A program made the position numbers and the translations under genes. 36,405 nt of DNA from an uncultured Bacilli bacterium (GTDB taxonomy: Bacteria; Bacillota_I; Bacilli_A; RF39; UBA660), in the NCBI GenBank assembly GCA_944331935.1, contig CALVIV010000012.1:1-36405 (forward strand), read 5' to 3'. The first letter of the stretch is position 1. Each line of letters starts with the position of its first letter. Below, in pieces: positions 1 through 8,615 of the stretch. The notes beneath the pieces are model-generated. The model ran no database searches. It was not told where the DNA came from and worked only from the letters and a program-made list of their open reading frames with translations.

Positions 1-1023
1 CATAAAGAAATCAGTTTTAAATGTATCATAATAATTAAAACTCATATCATCAAATACTCCATCTTTTTTATCTATTGCTTTTTTAAAATCACAACCTAAC
101 CAAACTACTTCTTTTGCTTGTAATTGTTTAATAACAAGTTTTTTTAACTCTTCAATAGGAAGATTAAGAAATATAGGTGTTTTTCCTTCTATAACATTAT
201 TTAAATATTTAACTACGTAAGTTCTATTAAAAGTTTTATCCTTTGTTGGTACATTAGTAATACATGCATAGTTATTTATATTTATATCAGTATATTCATG
301 ATAAAATTCTAAAGGAGTTATTCCCTTAATAATGTGATATTTTTTATCTTTATCTGTATATTCAAAATCAAACTGTTTTGGTGGAACACCATAACAACAA
401 GCTAGTATTCTATAAATATCATCTAAATATAAACTCTTTAAATATTCTAAATTTTCATTGCTAGAAAGTAATCTTGCATTAAACTGCCTTAATTTTCTGT
501 TAAGTAGATGATTCATTTCATCTGGATTAAGACTTTGATATGTATCACTCATTGCTGTTTTAGGAACAAAACCATATTTGTTAATAATATTAGAAAAGAA
601 ATCCCAAACTCCACCGTCCTCTATACCTTTTGTTAATAAAAAGTATCTTTCTCTATCATCTGCATCTTTATCTTTAAGTTGGGCTAAACTTTCCATAATA
701 TAATTACATTTTTCTAATTTATCATAAAAGGATATATAACTTTGAGAAATTTCAAAATTTTCTAAATCATATTTTTTACATATAGATTCTCTTAATACAT
801 TACATCCTGCATATATAAAAGAATTATTCGCATTTTTTTGATTTACAGCCTTTAAAGTATCAAGGTTAATAGAAAAATTAAATAGTAGTTGTCCTTCTCT
901 TTCTTTATTTCTCATAATATCTCTTATATTATTGTTTACAAGGGCACATCTTACTGCTTTATTTTCAATACCTTGTATATAGTTATTACTTATTTCTTCA
1001 AGCATTTCTCTTTTTATCTCCAT
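1..1023 (-). CDS. PepC-like (bleomycin hydrolase family C1B) peptidase with Ser at the catalytic Cys position; 3' part outside window
   Basis: The frame is open from ATG 1023 to the left edge (341 codons present), with AAAGGATGG upstream of the ATG. The protein follows the aminopeptidase C/bleomycin hydrolase family throughout: NQK near residue 61, FIYAGCNVLRE, KYGFVPK, FDFEYTDKDK and the late block QLQAKEVVWLGCDF. Family members are papain-fold cysteine aminopeptidases, usually about 440-450 residues and hexameric in the cytoplasm. In papain-fold enzymes the oxyanion Gln lies six residues before the nucleophilic Cys. Here Gln62 is kept, but residue 68 is Ser (TCT, 822..820) and the usual SGRCW block reads ANNSF. 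The catalytic His and Asn would lie beyond the window. I infer a pseudo-peptidase or altered nucleophile. The family call is firm; activity is doubtful. A TATAAT at 1057..1052 may be its -10. Confidence 0.85.
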   Translation of the reverse strand, partial: MEIKREMLEEISNNYIQGIENKAVRCALVNNNIRDIMRNKEREGQLLFNFSINLDTLKAVNQKNANNSFIYAGCNVLRESICKKYDLENFEISQSYISFYDKLEKCNYIMESLAQLKDKDADDRERYFLLTKGIEDGGVWDFFSNIINKYGFVPKTAMSDTYQSLNPDEMNHLLNRKLRQFNARLLSSNENLEYLKSLYLDDIYRILACCYGVPPKQFDFEYTDKDKKYHIIKGITPLEFYHEYTDININNYACITNVPTKDKTFNRTYVVKYLNNVIEGKTPIFLNLPIEELKKLVIKQLQAKEVVWLGCDFKKAIDKKDGVFDDMSFNYYDTFKTDFFM

Positions 1024-1118
1024 ATTATCACCATCCTTTAATAGTATATCTATTATAATGGTTTTAATACGAATTTTAACATGATAAATTTAATAGCCAA
1101 ATAGTTATGGCTAGAGAA

Positions 1119-1157
1119 TATAAAAGAAGAGCTAGTATTTCAAAATAACTAACTCTT
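1119..1157 (-). terminator. Rho-independent terminator after the M3-like gene
   Basis: A long imperfect hairpin (arms around 1127-1140 and 1144-1157) has the stop codon of the M3-like gene in one arm and is followed on the minus strand by CTTTTAT. A second weak hairpin (TAGCCA/TGGCTA, 1092-1112) lies just beyond. Confidence 0.6.
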
Positions 1158-2435
1158 TTTAACTTTACAATATTCTTTAGCTTCTTCTTTTATTTTATCA
1201 ATATCAAGTCCTAGCTCATTAAAGATATTACTAGGTTCTATAGCACCAATATTTTCTGTTATATATTTCATTTTTACTAAAAAGCTCTCATCATCAGTTA
1301 CTTTTTCTAATCTTTTATCTGCTAAGTAATTTCCAGTTATATATGAATAAACATCATTAAAATCATAAGGATATTTTATTAGCATATCACAAGTACTATC
1401 ACACTTGTGATGCATAACAGCTGTAGCATCCATTATATTTATGTTAGTAAGATTTTGATTAATTACTTCTATTAATTCTGTAGGTAAATTATTAATGCGA
1501 GTAGTATAATTTAATATTTCCTCTTCTTCTTTTATTTTTTTACCACTTAATATTTTTTTTATGTAACCTAAAATATTTCCTATATCGAAAGAATTATCTA
1601 ATGTACGAATATCTCTATACTTAATTAAATAATCTATCTCTTCTTTATTAATTTTTTTATCACTTAAATATTTTGTTAAATACCTTTCATAAAAAATAGA
1701 TGGATATTCACTAAAGAAAGGAGAAGGATAAGCTATTTTTCTATGTAGCATAATAATGTAATGAGCAAACTCATGAAAAAAAGAACGAATATATTTTAAA
1801 GTATTAGAATTTTCTAATAAAATATATGGTGTTTCATCATCTAAAACACAACAATTTTCAAGTTTTCCAAATCTTTTTTTATATCTTTCTTTTTCACTAT
1901 TAGAAAGTTTATCTATTTCTATAATAGTTCCATTAACTTTAACATTTCTATAAATACCTAGCCACTCTAAAGTTGGATCTATTTTTATTAAAAACTCTTC
2001 AATAATAGAATTAATCTCTTCATCAGTAATTTTAGTAAACTCTATATCTTCTAGTTTACCAGTGCTCATCAAATTTAGTGATTTTAGCATTATTATAGAA
2101 CTAAATAGTTCAAAGTTATTCAGTACAAATAAATCCTTGTAATGTCCTTCTTCTAACATATTTTTTATTGTCAATGCTATCAAAACATTAAGTAAGTTAT
2201 ATCGTTCTTTTTCTTTTAGATATTTATATAATATGGTTTTATCATCAGTATCTTTACCAATATGCTCATTATAATCTTTCCTAACACAATTATAAATATT
2301 ATCTAAAGGTATATCAACATTATTAAGCCTTGCTTCTTCAATAGCATATAAATGTACTACAGGTTCTAATGTATCTGCTTTTTTATCTAAATCGTTAAGA
2401 TATTCTATAAATTCATTATTTATCTCTTCATCCAT
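1149..2435 (-). CDS. Putative M3-like zinc metallopeptidase (HEFAH)
   Basis: The protein is 428 residues with no signal peptide. The visible motif is HEFAH (about residues 221-225), followed 18 residues on by EYPSIFYE, which resembles the HExxH...E-x-PS-x-x-E arrangement of oligoendopeptidase F (M3) enzymes; His, His and the distal Glu would bind zinc. It is shorter than typical M3 peptidases (about 560-600 residues), and the rest of the sequence is not recognisable to me, so the substrate is unknown. The frame could open at GTG 2444, but that codon lies inside the ribosome site AGGTGATT, so ATG 2435 is the better start. It has its own promoter and terminator and lies beside the PepC-like gene, giving two peptidase-like genes side by side. 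Confidence 0.6.
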   Translation of the reverse strand: MDEEINNEFIEYLNDLDKKADTLEPVVHLYAIEEARLNNVDIPLDNIYNCVRKDYNEHIGKDTDDKTILYKYLKEKERYNLLNVLIALTIKNMLEEGHYKDLFVLNNFELFSSIIMLKSLNLMSTGKLEDIEFTKITDEEINSIIEEFLIKIDPTLEWLGIYRNVKVNGTIIEIDKLSNSEKERYKKRFGKLENCCVLDDETPYILLENSNTLKYIRSFFHEFAHYIIMLHRKIAYPSPFFSEYPSIFYERYLTKYLSDKKINKEEIDYLIKYRDIRTLDNSFDIGNILGYIKKILSGKKIKEEEEILNYTTRINNLPTELIEVINQNLTNINIMDATAVMHHKCDSTCDMLIKYPYDFNDVYSYITGNYLADKRLEKVTDDESFLVKMKYITENIGAIEPSNIFNELGLDIDKIKEEAKEYCKVKKS

Positions 2436-2463
2436 TTCAATCACCTGTTTTCTTTAGTGACAT

Positions 2464-2492
2464 ATTATAGCCTAAATTAATGTTTATGGCAA
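2464..2492 (-). promoter_or_regulatory. Sigma-A promoter of the M3-like gene
   Basis: On the minus strand: TTGCCA (2492..2487), 17-base spacer, TATAAT (2469..2464). Transcription should start near 2457, about 20 bases before the ATG. Confidence 0.75.
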
Positions 2493-2518
2493 GAAAAAAT
2501 GGCTTATTTGCCATTTTT
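2493..2518 (-). terminator. gltX terminator
   Basis: Stem AAATGGC/GCCATTT with loop AAATAA, followed by a T run on the minus strand. The gltX stop codon is in the loop. The -35 of the next promoter starts directly after it. Confidence 0.85.
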
Positions 2519-4141
2519 ATAAAACTCTACTCTATTTTTAAATTCATCTATACCAATAATCTTTAATAATTGATATAAATTTGGTGTCTTAACTCTACCA
2601 GTAAGTAAATGTCTGATCATTTCACATACATCTCCTATATGTCCTTTATATAAAGTTGGATCTTCTTTATACATTTTAACACTAGGAGCATATCCCATTT
2701 CTTCTGCAAGTATTTTAACCTGATTATACCAATCATCTTCACTATTAAAGTCTTGATATATCTCTATATATTTATTGATAACATCATAATCAATTTTCTC
2801 ATCTATATCTTTATATGTTTCATTTCTATCTTTATAGAATAAATCATTGAAGATATAAGCACTTTCAGTTTTGATATCTTTATAAGTTGCAATATCTTTA
2901 CGAGGTCTCTTACTATCACGTTCTATATTTAAGAATGAAATTAACTTATCTTTATCTTTAATCATTAAATCATAAAACTCTTCATCATACTTTTTATAAT
3001 ACTTTAAAGCATCATTGTAAATAACATCAGCACTAATTCTTGAAAAATAAGTTCTACAGATATTATTTAACTTCTCCATATCAAATAGTGTTCCACCTGT
3101 AGGCATCTTCTTAAATGAGAACTTAAAGTCTTCAATAGATTTATCTTTATTTTGTAAATACCACTCTTCAAAATTAGTATTCGCTAACGTTGCAAGATAA
3201 AGTCTAACCCCTTCTTTAGGTATACCTGCTTCTTCATAGAAGCTAACAGCAAATTCTGGGTCTTTTCTCTTACTAAACTTACGGATTTTACCATCTTCTT
3301 TTTTTGTAAGAGGTGCATGATGTGCATACTTACATGGTTTAAAACCTAAAACTTGATTAAGTTGTAAATGTTTTGGAAAACTAGGTACCCATTCATCTCC
3401 TCTTAAGACATGAGTTGTATGCATTAAATGGTCATCTATAACATGAGCGAAATGATATGTTGGGATACCATCTTTTTTTAGTATTACTTCATCAATATCG
3501 TTTTCTGGCAAACTAATATCACCTTTAATTAAATCATGTAAAATTATCTCATTATGAGAATCCCCAGGGGACTTAAGACGAATAACATAACTATCACCAT
3601 TAGCAAGATGCTCTTTTATTTCATCAAGAGATAAATCTCTATCAACAGCATAGCTTCCATAAATACCAATTTTTTCTTTTCTTAACTCTTGTCCACTTCT
3701 TATATCTGCGATTTCTTCTTCACTCATAAAACAAGGATATGCTTTACCTTCACTAACTAATTTTTTAGCATAAGCTTGATATATTTCAGCTCTTTCACTT
3801 TGAACATAAGGACCATAGTTACCACCTTTATCTGGTCCTTCATCATAAATGATATCATAAGCTTTAAGTCCATCAAGGATAGCATCAAATGCTCCTTCTT
3901 TTTCTCTTTTACTATCAGTATCTTCTACCCTAAGATAAAAAATCCCACCAGTTTGTTTAGCAAGCATAGAATCAAGAAAAGAGCCATATAAACCTCCAAC
4001 GTGTAAAAAACCTGTTGGAGAAGGTGCAAATCTTGTAACGTAAGCTCCCTCTTTTAAATCTCTAGCAGGATATTTTGCTTCTATCTCATCTACAGTTATC
4101 TTAATGTTAGGAAATAATAAATCTGCAAGTTCCTTATTCAT
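2504..4141 (-). CDS. gltX: Glutamyl-tRNA synthetase
   Basis: Class I aminoacyl-tRNA synthetase that charges tRNA-Glu, and in lineages lacking GlnRS also tRNA-Gln, in the cytoplasm. It has 545 residues. An N-terminal extension of about 36 residues precedes VTRFAPSPTGFLHVGG, the HIGH motif in HVGG form. The KMSKR loop is present as KFSKR (RKFSKRKDP). The extension and length fit the longer GluRS form found in some clostridial and Tenericutes-like genomes rather than the roughly 480-residue E. coli form. ATG 4141 is preceded by GGTGATTTAG. The gene has its own promoter and terminator, so it is probably a single transcript. I saw no T-box in its short leader. Whether the enzyme is discriminating cannot be told from sequence alone. 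Confidence 0.95.
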   Translation of the reverse strand: MNKELADLLFPNIKITVDEIEAKYPARDLKEGAYVTRFAPSPTGFLHVGGLYGSFLDSMLAKQTGGIFYLRVEDTDSKREKEGAFDAILDGLKAYDIIYDEGPDKGGNYGPYVQSERAEIYQAYAKKLVSEGKAYPCFMSEEEIADIRSGQELRKEKIGIYGSYAVDRDLSLDEIKEHLANGDSYVIRLKSPGDSHNEIILHDLIKGDISLPENDIDEVILKKDGIPTYHFAHVIDDHLMHTTHVLRGDEWVPSFPKHLQLNQVLGFKPCKYAHHAPLTKKEDGKIRKFSKRKDPEFAVSFYEEAGIPKEGVRLYLATLANTNFEEWYLQNKDKSIEDFKFSFKKMPTGGTLFDMEKLNNICRTYFSRISADVIYNDALKYYKKYDEEFYDLMIKDKDKLISFLNIERDSKRPRKDIATYKDIKTESAYIFNDLFYKDRNETYKDIDEKIDYDVINKYIEIYQDFNSEDDWYNQVKILAEEMGYAPSVKMYKEDPTLYKGHIGDVCEMIRHLLTGRVKTPNLYQLLKIIGIDEFKNRVEFYKNGK

Positions 4142-4205
4142 CTAAATCACCGTTCCCTTTCATATTTCTTAATTAACAATTTGGATATATCAAATATACA
4201 ACATT

Positions 4206-4234
4206 ATTTTATAACATATATTTTAATTTTACAA
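4206..4234 (-). promoter_or_regulatory. gltX promoter
   Basis: On the minus strand: TTGTAA (4234..4229), 17-base spacer, TAAAAT (4211..4206). The leader is about 58 bases long and too short for a T-box. Confidence 0.65.
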
Positions 4235-4239
4235 GATAC

Positions 4240-5331
4240 TTACAATGTTTTTTGTAGGGTTTTATTACCCCCTTTAAAATTCCAATGAACACCTTCTTCT
4301 TTCGTAATATGATAATTATTATTACAACGTAGGAAATCAACATCCATAGTAGAAACAACGCCACCTTCATAATGTAGATGAACAAGATAAGCGACAATTT
4401 TTCCAAGATTATACTTACTAGTAGATGGAACTCCTAAAAAAATAACTGGTTTCCTATATGCCCAAGGAACATCCGTAGTATAAATAAAACCATTATGTAA
4501 ATGTCCTGACCATAAAACATCATAGATTATATCTAACCATCTTTTTTCTTCACTCATCTCCTGAATTTCATGTAATTTCACTTCTGGACACATTCCACTA
4601 ACATATAAACGATGCCCAAAATGCATACTAACGTTAGAAAACTTAGTTTTAAAACAATCCCTAGGAATAACAAAAAAGTCAGGATGATATGTATTTAGCG
4701 CTCTTAAATCATAAATATATGGTTGGTATTCTTTTTTTATATCTGGATGAAAAAAGCCATGAATATATTCATCATGATTCCCAATAATAGCATAAGTACG
4801 CATTTCCCAAGGATATGGCATAGGATAAGATGAAATAAAAGAGTTAAGCTGTAATAACATTTCTTCTAAAGAAAAAGTATTACCTTTTTTTCCCATAAAT
4901 AAATCTCCCAAATGAAAGCATTTATCAACTTCATTACTAATCGCAAAGTCATATATAGAATCCAATATATGAAAATCCTCAAAATTTGGTTCTCCAATAT
5001 GAGTATCCGATATAACCATAAAGTACTTATCATTCATATTATCATCCACTGTAAAAGAATAATAATGCCTTGAGTATGAGGAATTATGTAATCGAACATC
5101 TTTAATATACGAATAAACTGCTCCCTTATTCCAATAATCATCTCTTTGAATACACCCATTTTGAATAAGTAACTCTGAAATAACGTCAAAAAGATCTTCA
5201 TCCTCAAACGAAAACTTTTTCGTTTTTAATAAAGATTTTAATTGTAGAATTGTAAGGCCATTAGATTGTTTTAATGCATTATATATAATTCCATATAAGT
5301 TTCTTAAATTTTGATAATGTTCATAGGTCAC
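4240..5331 (-). CDS. Calcineurin-like metallophosphoesterase with N-terminal winged-helix-like region
   Basis: Metal-dependent phosphoesterase of the calcineurin-like superfamily. All the metal-binding blocks are present in order: SDTHIG, HLGDLF, GNHDE, and GHLH near residue 255. The first 80 or so residues look like a winged-helix domain (helices plus ITILQLKSLLKTKKF-like pattern and a basic wing), an unusual addition that could bind nucleic acid. The start is GTG: GTG 5331 has GAGGTGG at a proper distance, while GTG 5337 overlaps that site. The gene has its own promoter, though it follows the DHH gene by 65 bases. The substrate is unknown; nucleic acid or a cyclic nucleotide are guesses from context. 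Confidence 0.75.
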   Translation of the reverse strand: MTYEHYQNLRNLYGIIYNALKQSNGLTILQLKSLLKTKKFSFEDEDLFDVISELLIQNGCIQRDDYWNKGAVYSYIKDVRLHNSSYSRHYYSFTVDDNMNDKYFMVISDTHIGEPNFEDFHILDSIYDFAISNEVDKCFHLGDLFMGKKGNTFSLEEMLLQLNSFISSYPMPYPWEMRTYAIIGNHDEYIHGFFHPDIKKEYQPYIYDLRALNTYHPDFFVIPRDCFKTKFSNVSMHFGHRLYVSGMCPEVKLHEIQEMSEEKRWLDIIYDVLWSGHLHNGFIYTTDVPWAYRKPVIFLGVPSTSKYNLGKIVAYLVHLHYEGGVVSTMDVDFLRCNNNYHITKEEGVHWNFKGGNKTLQKTL

Positions 5332-5353
5332 AATCACTCCACCTCGTGAACAT

Positions 5354-5382
5354 ATTATAGTAAAACTTGTTTAAAGATGCAA
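5354..5382 (-). promoter_or_regulatory. Promoter of the metallophosphoesterase gene
   Basis: On the minus strand: TTGCAT (5382..5377), 17-base spacer, TATAAT (5359..5354), placed between the DHH stop and the GTG start. Confidence 0.75.
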
Positions 5383-5395
5383 TATTTATTAACTA

Positions 5396-6352
5396 TTAAA
5401 GCTTATATTTTTTTGTTTTAATTTTATTTTTTTCATATTCATTTATAATAGTTGTTAATACATTTGTATAAGTATCATTATAAAATATTCCAGCACACCT
5501 TGTCTTGTGGCCTCCTCCATTGCATTTTTTTGCAATTGATAAAATATCTATACCACTATCAGCAAGCTTTTTAAATTTTATAAAATAATTATTACCTATA
5601 CCTATAATAAAACAACTTACTGGTTTTTCTTCTGTAGGTGCTACTTTTTCTTGAAATTTATTATGTTTTACTAAAGGAGTAATATCTCCGCTCTCAATAG
5701 GTAATAATAACTTATAAATGGCTAAACCTTCAATATTTACTTTCTCTTCTTCTATTTTGCTTAATAAATATTTTTGCTTTGGTGTTAATTCTAGTAAACT
5801 TTTATGAGCCTTTAATCTTTCTTTATCTGCTAAAGGCAGTTTACTTACAACTCGCATTGTTTCTTCTGTTGTACCATTTGAAAAAAATGAAGTATCAGAT
5901 AAAATTCCTAAATATAAATTATAAGCTATATCATTAGAGATAAATATATTTTCATCAATCATTTTTTTGGCAATAATTTCACAAGTTGAAGATGCATTTT
6001 TATTGATTAATTGATTTTGCTTAGGTATTTCTAATTCTATCCTATTATCATCATGATGATCTATTAAATATCTATTTTCTATAGGTACACTTTTTAAAAT
6101 ATCAATACCATAAACTCTATCATATTCATTAACATCACACACTAACAAATAATCTAATTTTATTTCTTTCGCTTTTTCAATTGAAATGAATTTCCTTATA
6201 TTTTTCATTTTTTCTTTTAAATAACTATCTTCTGTTATTAGCACAGGCTCTATATTATTATAATGTTCTTCAATTATTTCTGTCATAGTCATGACACTAC
6301 ATAAAGCATCTAAATCACATTGTTTATGAGTTAAAATTCCAATTTTTTTCAT
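5396..6352 (-). CDS. DHH/DHHA1 family phosphoesterase (NrnA-like)
   Basis: The protein has 318 residues from ATG 6352, which shares one base with the stop of the previous gene (TAATG) and has the strong site AAAGGAGGG. The DHH domain shows QCDLDAL (Asp13, Asp15), VCDVNEYD and LIDHHDDN; the C-terminal DHHA1 domain shows GGGHKTRCAG. The family comprises manganese-dependent hydrolases such as NrnA, which degrade short RNA and pAp, and related cyclic-dinucleotide hydrolases. It is the last of five tightly coupled genes. By context it may remove a phosphate or cleave a small phosphodiester made by the upstream enzymes; that role is inference. Confidence 0.85.
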   Translation of the reverse strand: MKKIGILTHKQCDLDALCSVMTMTEIIEEHYNNIEPVLITEDSYLKEKMKNIRKFISIEKAKEIKLDYLLVCDVNEYDRVYGIDILKSVPIENRYLIDHHDDNRIELEIPKQNQLINKNASSTCEIIAKKMIDENIFISNDIAYNLYLGILSDTSFFSNGTTEETMRVVSKLPLADKERLKAHKSLLELTPKQKYLLSKIEEEKVNIEGLAIYKLLLPIESGDITPLVKHNKFQEKVAPTEEKPVSCFIIGIGNNYFIKFKKLADSGIDILSIAKKCNGGGHKTRCAGIFYNDTYTNVLTTIINEYEKNKIKTKKYKL

Positions 6353-7257
6353 TAGCAAATCCCTCCTTTATTAAAGATAATTTCTTTAACTTTTTCCACT
6401 TGTTCATCTAATGTTAAATTAGTACAATCTACCAAAAATAACTTTCCCTCTAACATATCATTTTTCATCATATATTGATAAGTTTCAAAATAAAGTTGAT
6501 TATATTCATAAGCTTTTTTATCATATTCACTAATAACATCTCTTAGAGCAACTCTGTGTTCCAATTCCTTCTTATCATTATTTACTAAAAAAATAACTTT
6601 TTCCTCATGAGTTTTTAAATATTCTTGATAACGTTTTACTCTCTCTTTTAAAGGGATAGTAAACTCCATATATTTAGAAAACATATCCATGGAACGTTCC
6701 CTACAAATAATTCCCATGTTAAGTAACTTATCAACAGTTGTGCTTTTCCCTACTGCATCACTTCCTTCAATAACTGTAGAAACAGATAAAATACTCCCTC
6801 TATAGATACTACTATTTTCATATATTTCATTACCTGTAACATCAACAAATCCTTTAGGAGCTCGATAATCTGCTAAAGGCTCCACAAAGCTTGCAACTTC
6901 AACCATAATCATAGAAACAGGTTCAATAAAACAATCAACATCAATCTCATAGTTTCCATCCTTATAATATTTTCGGATCTTACGAATACTTTTTTTCTCA
7001 TCGCCTAAGGCTTTCAAGAAATCTTCTTCAGTAATTTCTACAACATCTGTTACTTTATCCATTTTGAGGTTTTTAGTATATTTCATATTTCCATGATCAT
7101 TATATCTACGATATTTATAGCCATTATGATATGTTTGAACTAATTCATATTCTTCAATTTTCTTCATACTATTCAAATATTTTTCTAACTCATCAAGTCT
7201 AGTAGGAATAAATTTTCTCTCTTCATTATTAATTTTTCCAAGCCTTAAAACTACCAT
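6352..7257 (-). CDS. CYTH domain fused to thymidylate-kinase-like P-loop domain
   Basis: The protein has 301 residues. Residues 5-145 resemble a CYTH (triphosphate tunnel) domain: EERKF near 12, YRRY near 49, ITEEDF, IRKIRKYY and a final IDVDCF...MIMVEVAS. Residues 160-301 form a P-loop kinase domain with Walker A GSDAVGKST (165-173) and a thymidylate-kinase-like layout (VIFLVNND, then R-rich lid region). CYTH proteins bind triphosphates or polyphosphate; TMK-like proteins phosphorylate (deoxy)nucleotides. The fusion suggests a nucleotide kinase coupled to triphosphate sensing or hydrolysis. The ATG overlaps the radical SAM stop by 7 bases, with AGGAGG upstream, so translation is coupled. The reaction is inferred. 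Confidence 0.75.
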   Translation of the reverse strand: MVVLRLGKINNEERKFIPTRLDELEKYLNSMKKIEEYELVQTYHNGYKYRRYNDHGNMKYTKNLKMDKVTDVVEITEEDFLKALGDEKKSIRKIRKYYKDGNYEIDVDCFIEPVSMIMVEVASFVEPLADYRAPKGFVDVTGNEIYENSSIYRGSILSVSTVIEGSDAVGKSTTVDKLLNMGIICRERSMDMFSKYMEFTIPLKERVKRYQEYLKTHEEKVIFLVNNDKKELEHRVALRDVISEYDKKAYEYNQLYFETYQYMMKNDMLEGKLFLVDCTNLTLDEQVEKVKEIIFNKGGIC

Positions 7258-8615
7258 ATTATCTTTTCCTCCTGAAAATACTCTATAATTTCATCTGTCC
7301 CATGAACAGGAATCTCTACTACATTTTCTCTACCATCTATTAATCTAGAAAAAACAATAGGATACCAATTAGATGTCTTTAAGTCATAAGACACACTATC
7401 TTCTATTTTATAAAAAATAAGAATCTTTTTCTTTTGTAAAGATGCGTAAATAAGTTCAGTGACACTGCCAGGACTTATGTTAGAATCAAAATATGTCATA
7501 AAAATATCACATTTATCTATTAGATTATTTTCCGTTTGAACAACATCTTCGCATACAGTAGAAGTAAGGCTTCCATCACTAGCCTTTTCATTATAAAATG
7601 GTCCTAAATATTGATATAACAATTTTCCATCTTTATTTCTAATAAAACTATGATTATTAAAGTTAGTTAAATCAGCTTCACTTCCTATTAATTTAGTACG
7701 AAAATCATCTTTCAGGGTAAAATATTTATGATCTACCATTTTCTTATAAAATTGACTAGCAAAATAAATTTTAGGTAATAATGGAAGTTTTACATCATCT
7801 AATTGATAATTAACAAAATGATTACCATAATAAACTAAATCAGCAAATCCATACTTCATCTTCTTCCAAGAAAAATATACTTCATGTCTTTCATCAGCTT
7901 TCCAAGAAAAGGTATCATAAACTTCTCCTAAATATGTAAAATTTTGATCTAAAAGTGTTTTAACTTCTTCTCTTTGATCTTTAGATATCGCATTTTCTAC
8001 AATCCAAGAAGAATAAGGATTATCAATAAGACCATTTTTTGTATTAATATTCAAAAGTTTTAAAGAAATTGTTTCAATATTAGGATATTTTTTAAAAAAA
8101 TCATGAACTTCATCAATTACTTTAGGAAAATTACTTTTTAATAAAACATAATTTAAACGAATCCTTGCCTTAGAAAATGCATTACTTTGAAAATAATTAT
8201 AATTATATCCTAAAACTTTTCTATCTAAATCAGTATCAATCGAGGTTGTAGTAACTTCGAATACCCAACCATGAGAAATAAAAAGTTCATATTTTTCTCT
8301 TTCTTCATCACGAAATACATTTCCAGAAGTTAATACTCTTTTTACTGGAATATCATAATCATCAAATAATTCTACAATCTCTTTTAACTTTTTTATAGAA
8401 TGTTTAGTAGGTTCTCCATTACCACCAATCGTTACATAATGGAATTGATAACCTAGCTTCTTTAATTGTCCAACATATAAGCTAAGCATATAAATATCAT
8501 CTTCTACAACTTCCCATTTTGTAATTTTAGCAGTACAGTAAGGACAATTCTTATCACATGAAAAGTCACTTAAAATAATCTCTAATTCTTTAAACTTTTT
8601 TTCTTTCATATACAT
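7251..8615 (-). CDS. Radical SAM enzyme fused to nucleoside 2-deoxyribosyltransferase-like domain
   Basis: The protein has 454 residues from ATG 8615 (AAGGAAAT upstream; GTG 8618 is possible). Cys20, Cys24 and Cys27 form the CX3CX2C [4Fe-4S] site, and GGNGEPT near residue 80 is the SAM-binding GGE-type motif. The middle part (about 190-320) has no motif I recognise. From about residue 325 to 435 it looks like a nucleoside 2-deoxyribosyltransferase fold: YLGPFYN, DKCDIFMTYFD and SPGSVTELIYA, where the Glu corresponds to the catalytic Glu of that family. A radical reaction and glycosidic-bond exchange or hydrolysis in one chain suggests remodelling of a nucleoside. It overlaps both neighbours in the operon. 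The substrate is unknown. Confidence 0.75.
   Translation of the reverse strand: MYMKEKKFKELEIILSDFSCDKNCPYCTAKITKWEVVEDDIYMLSLYVGQLKKLGYQFHYVTIGGNGEPTKHSIKKLKEIVELFDDYDIPVKRVLTSGNVFRDEEREKYELFISHGWVFEVTTTSIDTDLDRKVLGYNYNYFQSNAFSKARIRLNYVLLKSNFPKVIDEVHDFFKKYPNIETISLKLLNINTKNGLIDNPYSSWIVENAISKDQREEVKTLLDQNFTYLGEVYDTFSWKADERHEVYFSWKKMKYGFADLVYYGNHFVNYQLDDVKLPLLPKIYFASQFYKKMVDHKYFTLKDDFRTKLIGSEADLTNFNNHSFIRNKDGKLLYQYLGPFYNEKASDGSLTSTVCEDVVQTENNLIDKCDIFMTYFDSNISPGSVTELIYASLQKKKILIFYKIEDSVSYDLKTSNWYPIVFSRLIDGRENVVEIPVHGTDEIIEYFQEEKIIW

Noticed and set aside
4142..4239. T-box or riboswitch before gltX
   Set aside because: The leader is only about 58 bases from the predicted start and has no T-box bulge or antiterminator.
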